This document shows positions 11,833 through 24,648 of a stretch of DNA of 64,000 nucleotides, in pieces. The DNA is from Rhipicephalus microplus (taxonomy: Eukaryota > Arthropoda > Arachnida > Ixodida > Ixodidae). The position numbers and the translations under genes were made by a program. The notes beneath the pieces are model-generated. The model saw nothing but the letters and a program-made list of their open reading frames with translations, did not search any database and was not told where the DNA came from. The stretch covers positions 317,201,616 through 317,265,615 of the forward strand of contig NC_134710.1 of assembly GCF_043290135.1 (NCBI RefSeq). Direction: 5' to 3'. The first letter of the stretch is position 1. Every line of letters begins with the position of its first letter.

Positions 11833-12986
11833 TGTCACAGGTCCCGTTGATTGGGGAGGCGATCGCCGGGCTAATTCCAAGGGCTGAAGTATCGGCCCCC
11901 CGAACCGCACCACGAAAGCGTGGACAATTTAGAAGTGGTCCTTTTTGGCGCGCCAGCGGACGCCGGCTGTGGCCCAAAGAACAAGTCAGAGCCGAGAGTT
12001 GATAAACAAACAAAATTATATTCTCAATAATGGCAGATCGAAAACAATACACAAGAATGCACACTTTACAATAGTTGCATACAATATGTCACCAATCAAA
12101 CAACGTACTACACAGTACAATCAGCCACACTCGACACAACGGGCACAGACAACAATACGCACTACAATGCAGTCGCATGCATTGAACAACCAAGACACTT
12201 AAAGACAAAAGAGATAGAAAACCTATTCTGTCCGAAGTTTTTGGAACAAAAGTCTGGATGATACTCTTCCGAGAATCACTCACTCAAAGTCCAGCGTTGT
12301 TGTCGTTCCGCTGTCCCCGAAGTTTCTCTTCCAGGAAACCTCGCCGAAGTTTTTCTTCCACAAAACCTCGCGTCTTCAATTGGCCACTCCCCAAGCTTCA
12401 AACTTCTTCGCCGGAAGCACGTCGGCTTCACACACGAAGCTGTTGCCACACGTCTTCGCTCGATAGCGGTAAACACACACTCTTGCCTGTAGCTCGAGTC
12501 GTCACCCCTCAGGTGGAAATCATCTTCTTCTCCTGCTTTGTCTCTACGGACAAAACCTTCGCCGACTACACGGCAGAATCCCTACGCGCTCTGGCGCTAA
12601 CTTCCATCTTCTCCTCATCTCTAATCTCCGCTGCTCGGTTAAATACCTTCCGCACGACATTCCAGAAAGTTCTCATCATTTCGTCGGCGCGATGCGCAGC
12701 GAAGGCTGGGGGAAAGGTCGAGACGATACGAGGGCTGTCCGCGATGGATGACTCAACCCGGCATCACCACGCCTCTTTCCATCGAGAAATTTCGAGTGCT
12801 TGCTCGGCCGCCGATGTGGGGTGAGGAGGTTCGTCGGCGAAGCTACGCTTCCGAGGGGAGAGGCGCGCGCCCGGGGGTCTTTGGATGTTTGTTTTCTTTT
12901 TTTTATCGGTGACCTCGCGGCGTCACTCTGGCGCTTCGTCGCGAGAATTTGGCGGCGCGCCCTTTTTGAGCGCTCGTTCTGTGACA
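11833..12986 (-). mobile_element. Solo LTR of family B
   Basis: A complete 1154-bp LTR stands alone, without internal sequence. In its own orientation it starts TGTCACA and ends TGTGACA, the same inverted termini as the 5' LTR at 58312-59550. It is bordered by a perfect 5-bp direct repeat ACTGT (11828-11832 and 12987-12991), the target duplication expected for this class. Solo LTRs arise by recombination between the two LTRs of a full element. The long open frame on the opposite strand (12258-12824) is an incidental antisense frame of the LTR. Confidence 0.93.
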
Positions 12987-12991
12987 ACTGT

Positions 12992-14579
12992 ATAGCGCTT
13001 TATTGTTGATGGTCTTTTTGAACAATAGGAACCAGCACACTGAGGAGTAATTGAAGTTTTTTTTATTATTCTCTTAAGGATGTCTTAGAAATGACATGCA
13101 ATACGGCAATGAATAAAGCAATGCTCAATTGTTCCAGGTTCGTTGCACAACCTGCATTTTACAGACCAGGGCTCGTATGTACTTTTAATTGTGATAAATT
13201 ATATGGGCACTCTCAGCTGTATCTCGCCGCTGGCGTTGACGTGGACGTCGATGTCACGCACCGTATACGTATACGTATCTATATACATGAAAACGCCAGA
13301 AAGAAAAAAAATCCAAAAATACTCTGGTGCGCGGGTTCGAACGTTGGACCTCCGCGACATGAATGCGAGGTGTTAATCATGAAGCCACCGAGAGGTACTT
13401 ACATTAACGTTCAAACAGCAAGCTATTCATGTCTACCAATTACCGCTGTTGGTAAGGATCTGAGGGGGGAACTATATTGCTTTTAGCATTATCAGCAAGA
13501 CGGTGCAGTGAGCGTGCGGCGGCTCTCATCTATCGTGCGTACTTTGGCCCACGTAGAGAATAAGGGGTTGTATGCTTGATTTCGCAAACTTCTTTTCTAG
13601 TGGGGAGAATCGTACGTCTTGGCTAGCCTTTCAGTTTCATTGCAACGATTCTGTTGTAGTTACCGGGAGCACAAAGGTCACTGCCATCGTTGCACAGCCT
13701 CCGTTTGCGAAAAGGGCACGCTTTTCAGACACAGCGAAGTAACAACTGAGACGCTTATTTGTGTTAATCTGTACCTGTGAGTGCGTTTCGTGCGCCCTTT
13801 GTGTGAGAAATGCGGAGCACGTTTCGATCTGCTTGCCTTCTGCACGTGACCTTCCGATTTGTTGCTTCATGTTCATTGCTTCAATTTTGTGGCAAAGCTG
13901 TGACTTTTTTTTATAAAGCCACGTCTTTGAAAGTAATGTAGAGGTGAAAACGTTTTCGCGGCTGTGATATATACATTTTATATACGCGGTTGAACACATT
14001 CTGACCAGGTCGAGATAAATACGGTTATAGGTAAACAGGTTGAGGAAAAAGGTTGCTGAAAAGTGCAGCAGTTAGTGTCGTTTTGTATATCTAGTGAACC
14101 TAGCTCTCAAAAACTGTATAGTCTTAACGATTTCTTTTAAGGAACCCCACAAGAGCAAGATTTCAGCGACTCTTGTTATGGCAAAAAGAAAAGGGAGGTG
14201 GTAAGCAAGACGGTTTCAGATAACAGCCAGAAGAAATGAGTGACATACATCCTTAAGGTAAAAAAGGTCGCATCGCCGGTGTTCGTACAAACAAGCGCAC
14301 AAATACTAAGCCCACCCTTCTCAAGCAGAAGAAAAAGGTTTCTCTTCGCATGGCTTCCCATGCATGAGGAACGTCGAACAAATCGGGTAAATAGTTGCCT
14401 GAATATGCCTGAATATGCATATAAGTATGCATACTCATATGCATATATTCGGAATATGCCTGATTATGCATATACGCAAAAGATGTATGAATGTGCATAT
14501 GAGAGTCGTGCAATACTTGTAGAATGTAGAAAAACTTTTATGCAAGAAAGATGTTGCATGTTTTACCCCTTGAAAAAAT
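12992..14579. other. Gene-free stretch with repeat remnants
   Basis: No supported coding region. At 13325-13385 a short tRNA-like segment (reverse complement contains GTTCGAACCC) looks like another SINE-type remnant. At about 14395-14480 there is an AT-rich run of overlapping GAATATGC/GCATATTC motifs able to fold on itself. Confidence 0.4.
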
Positions 14580-14689
14580 GAAAAGGTCCCGTCCGTGCCA
14601 AGTTAACACCTTTCGACGGATATTGGATAAGGCGGACGTCTAGTGAGGATGACTGTTACGGTGGTTATCAAGAGGCACACCAATATAAT

Positions 14690-16020
14690 CCACTTTAGCT
14701 CCATTACAATGAATATTTAGCAAAACCTAGACAGTTAAAGCCCATGGACCCAGCTAGAATTGTCTGCTTTATCAAAATTTATGTCAGCACCGGAAATTTC
14801 ACAAAGACGCATAGTAGTGTTTACTGCTTCCTGAACACTTGATTTATCCGCGCACAAGAAGGCAATATCATCTACGTAGGCTAGAGATTTAATTTCCTCT
14901 GCTTCATATCTATATCATTACACACCAGAATTGAGCAGTACACTTAAACAGTGAGATTCCAAGTAATCTGCAAAATGTAATGGTGAAAGCGGATACCCAT
15001 GGCGTGCTGATAAATTTACCTATATTTTAACTGAATGTACACCATTCACAATATTTCTATTAATCTTGTGGTGGACTTTTTATAACAGAGTGATATGGCA
15101 TCGTACAGTGCATCCCTTAACTGAATATGTTTTGGCAGTCGAAACATAAAATCATGTCCTACGTTATCAGAAGCCTTGGAAAGGTCAATCTGAAAAAGAG
15201 CTACCTAATTCATGCTTTAGTCAATACACTCAAGGACTGATCGCGCTACATGAATATTCGTCTGTATTGAACGGCGTCTCATACCACATGTTTGATGGCT
15301 GGCTACATAATTAGTAATCACTGTTTGCGACCTGTTCATAAGGATTTTCGCAGATATTTTATATTCTACGTTAAATGGATAAATTGGCCTTTGACCAGTT
15401 ACTAATTTAATATTTCACTGTTGGTACTTTTCGGGATCACAGTAGTATGGCCCTGATAAAAGGAAGAATTAAGTTCACCAGTGATAGGCTTCGTTGAAAA
15501 GTGCCACGAGGAAAGGAATGAGAAGTTTTTAAAATGTTATGCAAAATTTTGCGCAATGGCCATTTCGGTCAGGAGCCCAGTTTCTCTGCAAAGTTCTAAT
15601 TGCAATACTAATTTTCTCCTTAGTTACTGATTCATTAATATTGTGCGGATCATCCTCCAGTAAACATGGCATTAAAGCAATTATTCAGTCAGCTTTTTCT
15701 TCATAGCGATCCGTAAGCTCAGCCGTGGTGAACAAGGTTTAGTACTGATCCTCAAAGGTGGCCGTTATTCGCTTTGTGTCTGTGCACATGGGGTCATTTC
15801 ACTCTGTTTGCAATAGCTGTTCGGAGAGAACGTATCGCTTCTCATCCGCAACAGCTCTTTTTGTGGGTTCATCTTCTGTGAAACTTAGAACACGAGAACG
15901 AATCATTGCTCCTCTGTGTGCTTGTGTATTACAGTTATTTCATCCCCGTACAGCCCTGGCTCTTCACTTTCAAAAGCCTGCAACTTATTAAGTAAATCAT
16001 GAGTATAACGTTTTAAATGC
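14690..16020 (-). pseudogene. LINE-A reverse transcriptase remnant
   Basis: The minus-strand translation shows reverse transcriptase landmarks in order. DPHNINESVTKEKI and a line resembling the LxxNxAPGxDG region lie near 15480-15640. QIDLSKASDNVGHDF (motif A, catalytic Asp kept, preceding Phe changed to Ser) lies near 15149-15192. AYVDDIAF (motif C, both catalytic Asp present) lies near 14858-14882. Upstream, RSRVLSFTEDEPTKRAVADE and TATFEDQY continue the same ORF2. The reading frame is interrupted many times by stops and by single-base shifts. No RNase H or 3' tail could be recognised before about 14580. Confidence 0.8.
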
Positions 16021-16056
16021 GAAGCACTTCTTAGCGAACTTCCACATTTTTAAGCG

Positions 16057-16455
<399 letters not shown>

Positions 16456-16461
16456 AATCTC

Positions 16462-17170
16462 CTGGCCGTTTCGCTAATGAGACCTGTACCGAATTCGATA
16501 TGGCATAACACGACTGTATGACGAGTATAAGTGACCAGTCATACCGTGAAAATTGACATGTATGTCAGGAATGTCATAATTAACATTTCATGGTCCTGCT
16601 TCTCTTGCAGTGGTTTCGTTCACATGACCTATTGCAAAACTGGTATGGTAGGACATGAGAGCATGACAAACATAAGTTACAGGTCCTAACGTAGAGAATA
16701 TGGCATGTCTGTCATGTAAGAACATGACTACATGACACGCTCATGATGCGCTCGTGGCCGTTATGCTAGCTTTACATATACCAAATTTGGTATTACGTGA
16801 TGCGAACGAACGATGAAGGTAAATTACATGTACAAACTTGATAATCATAATATACGTGTCATGTAAAACATGACTATTTCATAGTGTGCTCATGGCCGTT
16901 TCGCTGGCTTCACTTATACCAAATTCGGTATTACGAGACGTGAACGGATGACGAAGGTAAATGGCACGTACAAACATAATAATCATAATATGCATGTCGT
17001 GTAAAACATAACAACATGCTAAGCTCATAGCGCGCTCACGACCGTTTTGCTAGCTTCAAATATACCAAATTTGGTATATCGCGGCGTGGATGGACGACGA
17101 ACACACATCCCAGGTGCAAACATGTTAATCATGACATGGAAGTCATGTAGGCATAATTCTCATGCCTAAC
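16462..17170. repeat. Tandem array of about five 138-148-bp units
   Basis: A diverged unit recurs at about 16464, 16611, 16753, 16891 and 17039. It contains a GGCCGTT(T/A)xGCT segment, then a short palindrome (TACCAAATTTGGTA in the clearest copies at 16779-16792 and 17063-17076, TACCAAATTCGGTA at 16917). A CATGTAAAACATGAC-like segment follows. Units differ from each other at many positions, so the array is old. Together with the adjoining microsatellite it separates the endonuclease and RT parts of LINE-A. Confidence 0.8.
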
Positions 17171-17619
17171 ACTGCTGGTGCTGCTATTGCAAACGTTAGT
17201 GGTGCCGTTGTTATGCCACTATGAACAACAAACTTGCAGTTTATCCAGATACGCGAGTGCGCATAACCGTGTCTACATGTGTTTCCTGTGTACTACGTCC
17301 ATCCGCCTGGCAACGTTGTGCTGATTTGAAAGTTTCAAAGGACGTATCAACCATCCTTATTCGTGCCAGGCATATCATCGTTTCCCACTGTACGAGGGAT
17401 CTGCCAATTTTTTAATCTTTCTTCCTTTGGGATAGCTCACATGAGACACTAATCGCCTTCATTCTTAACTTTTTCTTTGAACATTTCTTATTGAGCTAAA
17501 ATTGTCAACTGCCAATGCTGCGCTACCTCATGAGGAAAGTCTTTGACTGTTTTAACAAGACACTCTTCATGAAATAGCTGTATGTTTAGCTGTCATTCCC
17601 AGTTTAGCGGAATCTTGCG

Positions 17620-17990
17620 AAATTTTTAGAACCCCATGTTATGCACACTAAACAATGGTCTGTGAAACATATAAGTTTTACAGCATAGTTGTGAATGTGA
17701 GACCATATATAGGCCTATAGAGACATAAACATGATCTAGCCGAGCATAAGAGACGCCCTGAAAGTGCGTAACCCTCACTGAGGTAGGCGCATACTCTCCA
17801 ACATCTCTCAGATTATGGTTATTCAATAATTGTTGCAGTAAAACAGAACTCGTGTCATTACGATTTGTTTAACATGAGTGATCCATAGAGTCAAAATACA
17901 ATTAAAATCTTTTAACGCAACCAAATGTCGATCAGTGTTCAGCAATGAACCTAACTACAGGAAGAATGTATTCTTTTATTCTATTTTTAG
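17620..17990 (-). pseudogene. LINE-A apurinic-type endonuclease remnant
   Basis: The minus-strand translation shows KDFNC (the usual GDFNC box with Gly lost) near 17920. Further on, NNHNLRDVGE leads into RVTHFQG and ARLDHVYVS near 17750-17780. These are standard landmarks of the C-terminal half of LINE apurinic/apyrimidinic-like endonucleases, which nick target DNA to prime reverse transcription. The frame is broken by stops between the two parts. Position and order fit the LINE-A ORF2 upstream of the RT remnant. Confidence 0.65.
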
Positions 17991-18107
17991 GGAGCGTAGA
18001 CGCAAACAAACTTCCAGTTGAGAGAATTAAAGGAGATGATACAACAATTGAAACGGCCTTCCCATCAATATGCAGTGATACCAAAGAGTGACCCAGCTGC
18101 TTTCTAT

Positions 18108-19570
18108 CTAATCAGAAGCATCCAGCGGAAGCACCACGTGCATGACTACTGTATCGATCATATTCTGAAAAAGGTTCAGGTGCAGAGCTGGCACCTCGAG
18201 CTGGTGAAGTCTGGGTTTCTTGCACAGCTGTAAGAGCAACGTCACTTGCCTAAGCACGCAGTTTAACTGCCGCTGACGCCTTACATTTCTTAAGTCATGC
18301 ACGTTCAGTGTCGTTGCATATAGGGAGAAGGTAAGCGAGAGAGCCATCTTGCTTACATAAAGCTTTTGCCGATCACTTTTAGCCACAGGCAAACTTGTGG
18401 CTTTACCTTTTTTGCACTTTTTGGTGGCACCTTCTTGCGACCGCTGACACAGGCAGCGTGTTCTTCCACCGCTTCCGAAAGACACAACACGTTGTCCACA
18501 TGAAGACGCGTTTCCTACTGCATCCGACGCCGCTGCTCTTGCTCAATGAATCTCCGGTGCATGACGTTTCCTTGTCTGGGAGCTATACATCACCTCTTCT
18601 TCTACAACTTCATCAAGAGGCTTTTTTTGTTTTTTGGAGCCACAATCACTGACAGCTTTTTTTCTGTGGTGTCATCACTTGTGCTTTTAGCAGCGTTGTT
18701 ATCACTGCTTTGTATAGGCTACATAAACAAGTGTTCATATTTTTTTTTCGTGCCATCCACTGCTTTTTCGGACGCATCAACGACCTCTGCAGCATCGATT
18801 AGATGGTTCAAATGAGGCTCTTCTGTGCTAGGGTGGCCAGAACGCAGCTTGCTTGCGTAGGTCGACACGCAAGCATCTGACAAATGACCGAAGTGATGGC
18901 ACTGCAAGCAACTCGTTGTTCTGCACTGTCGACGAACGTGTCGAACTCGCGTTCAGCGAAGACACGATGGAGGCCTACCACGAATAATCACTAGGCATTG
19001 GTGACCAAAAAATGGTCTTAAAGTGTAGTATTGAGCTTTAAGTGACTCCATCTTTCAGCTCTAAGACCACATAGAAGTTTGTTGTCATCCAGTACTCCGT
19101 GCCAGCACATCTTCACGTCTCTCTCTCTCTATGAACTTTACGAGGTCATTAGCTTGAAACGCCTCTGCCACATGACTAGTTTTCAAGTAAAGTGGAAGCC
19201 ATAGCAGCTTAATTTTGATATCCATGGTCTCCCGATCTATCAACAAGCACCTACGACCTTTCACACGAAGCTCGTTACTGGGGACAAGTGTCTGTTGCAC
19301 GATTCTATAGTTGCACAGGTAAGTTGAAACTTCGCAAACTGGCCTCAGGCAGACTTCAAGTCGGGAAGGGAATCGCGATAATATGAGCAATAAAGTGTTT
19401 TATAACAGCAAAGAAATAACAAGGTTGCGCGCAATGGGAACTGAGCAACGAGTGAGTCGTCGAATGCTCCAACCCATGACAATCTCTGTTCGCCTATCAA
19501 CTGTGACAGATAGCCACTGTAGGGTATTGTGGTTATTACAAGAGCTTCTGGCATAATTCTTCATCGTGGT
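18108..19570 (-). pseudogene. LINE-A ORF1 (nucleic-acid-binding) remnant
   Basis: Minus-strand frames at 19345-19554, 19085-19390, 18719-18907 and 18108-18485 read in succession as pieces of one ORF1. The best landmark is a zinc knuckle, CLQCHHFGHLSDAC, a perfect C-x2-C-x4-H-x4-C near 18869-18910. Before it come KLLWLPLYLKTSHVAEAF and VKFIERERREDV, resembling the RNA-binding part of LINE ORF1 proteins. After it comes a polar Glu/Lys/Ala-rich stretch. Frameshifts and stops separate the parts, so no full protein can be made. Confidence 0.65.
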
Positions 19571-19580
19571 CAGCCACAGC

Positions 19581-20628
19581 ATAAAGAATTACACAAAATT
19601 GCTTGCAAGTGTACAGTTGGTACTGCGCTGCTCCGAAGAATGGCAAAAGACGGTAATTCCTACTGTTACACACTTCGGGTGAAGCCCCCTACTCAAGAAT
19701 ATTGCTGCGTAATATTCAAGGAAGTCACAAACGTGCACTGTTCGAGTTTTCGGTATTCCGGTCATCCAGCAACGCGTTTTTTTTTCAAGCACTATTTCGC
19801 CGATATGGGTGATACCGCTCGCACAGAATCCAAGGCGCACACCACTTCACCGTCTATATATGACGAAAGTCATATCTCACACACCAGGCCATGGTCACAC
19901 ACTTGCAAAAGAAACGACAAAAATAGCGCGCACTCCAAAGGTAAGGGCACGTGAGTATTCATTCTTTGATGCCACATATTTTCAAAAATACTCGCACTAA
20001 GCGGTATACAAGACTCAATCATTGAGGCGTTATGAAACGATCGAAGGGAAAACAAATAAAAAATCTGGATGCCCATTTGAGCGCAGTTTCATTCCCCCCC
20101 GCTGTACTAATGTGCCCCATTGGGAAACAAAAGAAGCTTTCAAGCACACCACGTCATATTTAGCACGTACGTGTGCCGTGATGGACTTCGATTATATGAC
20201 CAACCAATCTCTTTAAAAAATACCAACTAATTAAAATACCAATGTCCCTAAAGTAGAGCTTCCCTAACTAAAGGTATAGCCAGTTGGAAGAACGGAACAA
20301 CGTCTACAAACACACAGACGACACAATAAAATCAATAGAATAAATAAGTTATTTGTCCCCACATTTATCAAAAGCTCCAAAATCGAAAGACAGAACTGAA
20401 AATTGTTTTAAAAATAAATCATTTGCCTTTAAGGTTACGCTGACGTTTCAATGTACATAACCTTTATCCGCGCTCGAGGTGGTCGCGCTTTTTGGAGGAG
20501 CCGTTCAAAGCAACCAGGGCAGACAAAACAGTGGACGGCCACTACGCAAACGTTTTTTTTTCCGTTAGTCTGCACCTCAAAGGCATGCCTTCATCTATGC
20601 CTCGTTCTACGAAAACGGGTCTCACGTC
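19581..20628. other. Gene-free stretch
   Basis: Short open frames on both strands overlap each other and show no domain content. Nothing supportable was seen. Confidence 0.4.
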
Positions 20629-21606
20629 GTGTCGCTCGGCCTAAAGGCGCTGCTTCGCCATGCACCACGCGCTTCGAGCAGGACGCGCTTCGAGCATGGA
20701 TGGGGGTTGGCTTTTCTTGGCTCCACGAACAAATGCCTGCCTCATCTTTCTACCCATCGGGCAGTTTGGAGCACGCTCGATTCTCAATTGCCACAAAGCG
20801 CAAACAAATCCTTCGTGGCGTTGTTTTCCGCTTGTCAATTCGTGTTTCCCTGGGCTGTCCTGCATTCTTTACTTCTGTCTTGCCCTTGCGGTGTCTCTTT
20901 TTTAGCACATTTTGTCGTGCTCACTTTTACAATATCTGCTAGAATCAGTGTCCGAGCAGAACATGGAATAACGGGCTCAATGGCTTTATTGTCCGCACAA
21001 TCGGTATGGTTTGTACTGAAATTGCTGATACCTCGACTGGCGGACAGCTTACTCGACTCGTGTGCAATGGAGTTACCTTTGTCAAAGTTACGTAGCTCGC
21101 ATTTTGGCAAGCTAACTTCACCTGCTCTGCTCCGTCAACAATGTGCTTCAGCACACTGCTCTGACCTGCTGTTCATGCAGGGGTTCTCGCCAGTCGGGTC
21201 GGTAGTATTTCGAACTACATCACTGTTAGCTGTCATGGCGAGGAACAAACACGGGGACTGTGCCAAGTCAAATATAGATGACCTTTCTGTATCATCAAGA
21301 CACTGCGAGCACAGCCCTTCGTCACCATCACTGAGGCCTTCAGTGGCCTCTGTGGCCACCAAGGAACATTCGGCAGCTAACAAACTTGATTCAGTGATGA
21401 GCCCGTTGTTCGCATCAGAAGTACCACCGTCAAGCCCGGCTCCTAACGATCCAGTGCATTCTGGCTCATTGCATATTCCGTGCAAAGTAATGCCTCAATT
21501 CGTAATGCCTCAAATTTGTTGGTCTTTGTGCGTAAATATTAACCCGAAAGTGTTTTATGCCGGGGACCACCACGGCTCCGCTGACGTATTTTTGTCACGG
21601 TTATGA
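20629..21606 (+). CDS. Unidentified 325-codon open frame (doubtful gene)
   Basis: This is the longest uninterrupted plus-strand frame in the window, from ATG to TGA. The product is rich in Ser, Leu and Ala, with two hydrophobic stretches in the first 130 residues (near VFPWAVLHSLLLSCPCGV and LAHFVVLTF) and a Ser/Pro-rich tail. I recognise no domain. Several minus-strand frames overlap it (20641-20865, 20835-21110, 21135-21485), and the last of these, acidic and Cys-containing, looks at least as protein-like as the plus frame. The region is less AT-rich than its flanks, which lengthens open frames by chance. It could be a non-coding repeat, part of an unknown transposon gene on either strand, or a host exon. 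Confidence 0.2.
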   Translation: MSLGLKALLRHAPRASSRTRFEHGWGLAFLGSTNKCLPHLSTHRAVWSTLDSQLPQSANKSFVALFSACQFVFPWAVLHSLLLSCPCGVSFLAHFVVLTFTISARISVRAEHGITGSMALLSAQSVWFVLKLLIPRLADSLLDSCAMELPLSKLRSSHFGKLTSPALLRQQCASAHCSDLLFMQGFSPVGSVVFRTTSLLAVMARNKHGDCAKSNIDDLSVSSRHCEHSPSSPSLRPSVASVATKEHSAANKLDSVMSPLFASEVPPSSPAPNDPVHSGSLHIPCKVMPQFVMPQICWSLCVNINPKVFYAGDHHGSADVFLSRL

Positions 21607-22223
21607 CGTTGTGAAGTATATTTTAACAGATTGCGAAGAAAAAAATAATGGGCCCGTATCTGCATGCTAAACTGCAAATGTCAAGAGACGATAGTCTTCC
21701 GTCTGGAGAGAGTGAACAGAATAAAACATTTGCTTGGTGTTTCGTGCGAAAACATTGGTGAATAGGATTCTGGCAGCGCTGCGTTAGAGTTTCTGTATAT
21801 AGAGTAACTCTATGCTGCGTGAGACGAGCGGCTTCTGGCGGTAATCTCCAGAAGCCAATGGATGGCCTCCTTTATTGGGCGCTAGGACATACCGTGGCGT
21901 CACCATGCGGAGACATGCCTATGACGTACGTTGTTGTATTGCTCTACCGCCCTCTTACGCGCAGCTGCTGTCGCGTCGCCTTTTTTTATTAATAAAGACG
22001 ATAGTTTGTCTTGGAGTACTTCGACGCAAAAATTTTGGTATGTCTGTCTGTACATTTATCTGTTTGTCTGCAAAATTCCACACACATAAAGTAAGAGCCA
22101 CGGCCGCTGGATGAGAATTCGCACGGGTTTGGCTTTTCAATCCAGCCGCCGTGTTAGAGGAATACAACACTGCTAAAAAAAGAAAACGCCATGAAGTCAT
22201 GGTAAAAAAAAAAAAAACCGCAT

Positions 22224-22464
22224 GCCCCGCCACGGCGGTCTAGTGGCTAAGGTACTCGGCTACTGACCCGCAGGTCGCGGGATCAAATCCCGGTTTTGGC
22301 GGCTTCATTTCCGATGGAGGCGGAAATGTTGTAGGCCCGTGTACTCAGATTTGGGTGCACGTTAAAGAACCCCAGGTGATCAAAATTTTCGGAGCCCTCC
22401 ACTACGGCGTCTTCATAATTATGGTGGTTTTGGGACGTTAAACCCCACAAATCAATCAATCAAT
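22224..22464 (+). repeat. Full-length tRNA-derived SINE
   Basis: A full plus-strand copy closely matching 8853-9094 in reverse: head with CCACGGCGGTCTAGTGGCTA, B box in GCGGGATCAAATCCCGG, body with GGAGCCCTCCACTACGGCGT and tail of ATCA units. It is bordered by near-identical direct repeats of about 11-12 bp (A-run followed by CGCAT, about 22212-22223 and 22465-22475). The short, well-preserved body suggests relatively recent insertion. Confidence 0.88.
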
Positions 22465-22879
22465 AAAAAACGCATCCAAAGGCTAGTTTTCCTTCAGCAG
22501 AGCGAAGCGAGATCACGTCATTCAACCCTGTACGTCAAAGCGATTGCAGCGCTCACACTTTCAGTACAGTGGCTCAACTGTAACGCCCCTCCCACGACTC
22601 CTGCCTACGGAAGGGCTGGCGCCACCGTTCGTGCTTTGGCGTTCACGTGCCTAACAAGTCAAAATTCTGCGGCGTCTCTTATTACAAATGGTGACACTGC
22701 GTACAAACTAGTGGTGGTGTTTATGCCTTGGGCACACACTTTTTCACTTTTTCGAATTGCAACCTGGACTAACAGTAAATAGGCTAATTTGATTCTGCTT
22801 TCTCACGCGAAGCTGCTGTTGCCGTCCTTTGTAGGAGAAACATTTTAGGCTCTTTCTCGGTGGTTTAACTCTCGCATCC

Positions 22880-24025
22880 GCTGTGCTAACACGCCAACAG
22901 TGGGGCCAACTTTGCGGCAGCCTCAATGGTCAGGTGGGCTGTAAGCAAACACGGCATCCTCTGCGACACCTACTGAACCCTGGTAGCTCCAAGTCGGCGG
23001 CACGCAAACAGCTTGCGCGAACTGTCCATCAAAACCTGGGTACCGACGAAGATCTGCTGGAGAATCTTATCACCCGCCGCTACGTCCACACATGTCAAAA
23101 AGAGAGTGGCACAGAGCAGTTGCCCGAATACACTGGAACCGCCAACGAGCAGTTGGACGGCGACATTTCGGAAAGTGAGGTTTGCGTAGCACTACATAAA
23201 CTGCGCACAACATCGGCACCCAGTCCTGATGGGGTGACAAATAAGACGCTGCGCCACCTCAATTCAAAGTCGGTAGGGGCCAATACTAAATATTTGAATG
23301 AGTGCTGGAGGTCCGGCCATTTACCACCAGAATGGAAACACGCGATGGTCGCGTTTATACTAAAACTGAGCAAGAAACTTGACATGGAGAATCTTGGCCC
23401 AACCTCGTTGACCTTCTGCCTGGGCAAACTAATGCAGCATGTTGTGCTCTGTCGCTTGCAAAATTTCGTGGAAGAGCACCGCCTACTTCCCCCACGATAC
23501 TGGGCTTCAGGGCCCACATATCCACTTCGGAAGCGCCCATCCAGTTGCACCACGATCTCCTACGACCTGGGAGTGGCAATAGTACCAAGGCTTTGCTCGA
23601 TCTGGGCCTTCACAAAGCATTTGGCAACGTGATGCATAGTACCATTTTAGGCAGTCTGTCTAAACTACGACCCGGGGAACGCATATATAACTACATGCGT
23701 GCTTTCTTACCTGATCGAACGGTTGAACTCTCAGTGAGTAGCCTCCGTTCTAAGCTCATCACTTTCGGTGATCGCGGCACTCCGCAAGGATCCGTTTTGT
23801 CCCCTTTTTTTTCTTTTCAACCTCGCTATGAGGTCACTACTTCCCGAACTTGACACGATACCCGGCTTGCGATACACCCTCTACGCAAATAACACCACGC
23901 TCTGTACGACGGAGGAATACGATGGTCAAATTGAGGAGACTCTCGCGGGTCAAAAGCCGAGTACCTTAGGCACTATAGGCCACTGCCACGGGACAAAGCT
24001 GTTTGGTACCGTCTGGTAAGTAGTA
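22880..24025 (+). pseudogene. LINE-B: reverse transcriptase fragment, same family as LINE-C
   Basis: The translation, over several frames, parallels the pre-RT and RT part of the LINE at 51513-57153. It shows HPLRHLLNPGSSK, LPEYTGTANEQL, SAPSPDGVTNKTLRHL, CWRSGHLPPEWKHAMVAFIL, then HKAFGNVMHSTIL (motif A, catalytic Asp replaced by Gly), GTPQGSVLSPF (motif B) and LYANNTTLC (motif C, where both catalytic Asp of YADD are Asn). At least three frameshifts separate these blocks. The copy lacks ORF1, endonuclease and RNase H. Its 3' end runs into a short SINE head remnant at 23949-23992, with no poly(A) or target duplication seen, so both ends are truncated or rearranged. Confidence 0.85.
23949..23992 (-). 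repeat. SINE head remnant
   Basis: The segment around GCCGAGTACCTTAGGCACTA matches the reverse complement of the SINE head (compare 9056-9080). Only about 40 bp are present, fused to the end of LINE-B. Confidence 0.5.
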
Positions 24026-24648
24026 CGACTGGTAAGTGTGTACCGCAGTCACTGGCAGTATATCATAAGACATGCCTTAAGACGTACTTCGTTTCTATAT
24101 CTGAATATAATAAGTTTGCTACCTTCAATTTCGGAAATATGAAAGAATCTTGAAAATGTAGCGAAAAGAATAGACAGCGCTCTGCTGCTCAAAAACCAGC
24201 TGTGATCATCAAATGAATCTTCATACGGCAAAGAAGTAAAAATAGACCTGTTTAATTTCATAAACGTGAAATGATTTGATGAGCTGTTATACAATACGGC
24301 AATCTGCAAACTGGATTTCGTGTTTTCCTTACTATCCGCCTTCTATTCTAGTTCAGCTGTATACTTTCGTTCGTGTCTGTGTGCGCGCGCTTGGGAACAA
24401 GGCGACAAGGACGAGTGCTCACCCCTGTCATGTTCCGTCCGGGTGCCATTTTCCGCGCTGCTGTACTTTGAAATAGTACACTGATTGTAATTACAGCTAA
24501 CACATAAGGATACTTTTGACTGGTGTTATACTTATCTTAATATTTAGTTAAAAACTGCACGAAAACAAGGGCAAACATCCAGTTTGATGTTGGTGCCCCG
24601 AACTGCACTGATTGGAGCACGTAAAGCTTATATGAAATAGACACATAC

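Noticed and set aside
12258..12824. 188-codon plus-strand open frame
   Set aside because: It lies entirely in the solo LTR-B and is antisense to it. The same antisense frame recurs in the other LTR-B copies.
22224..22464. Possible tRNA gene
   Set aside because: It has A- and B-box-like motifs but no pairing acceptor stem, and continues into a SINE body. The same applies to the other tRNA-like heads at 6866, 8853, 13325, 30296 and 33988.
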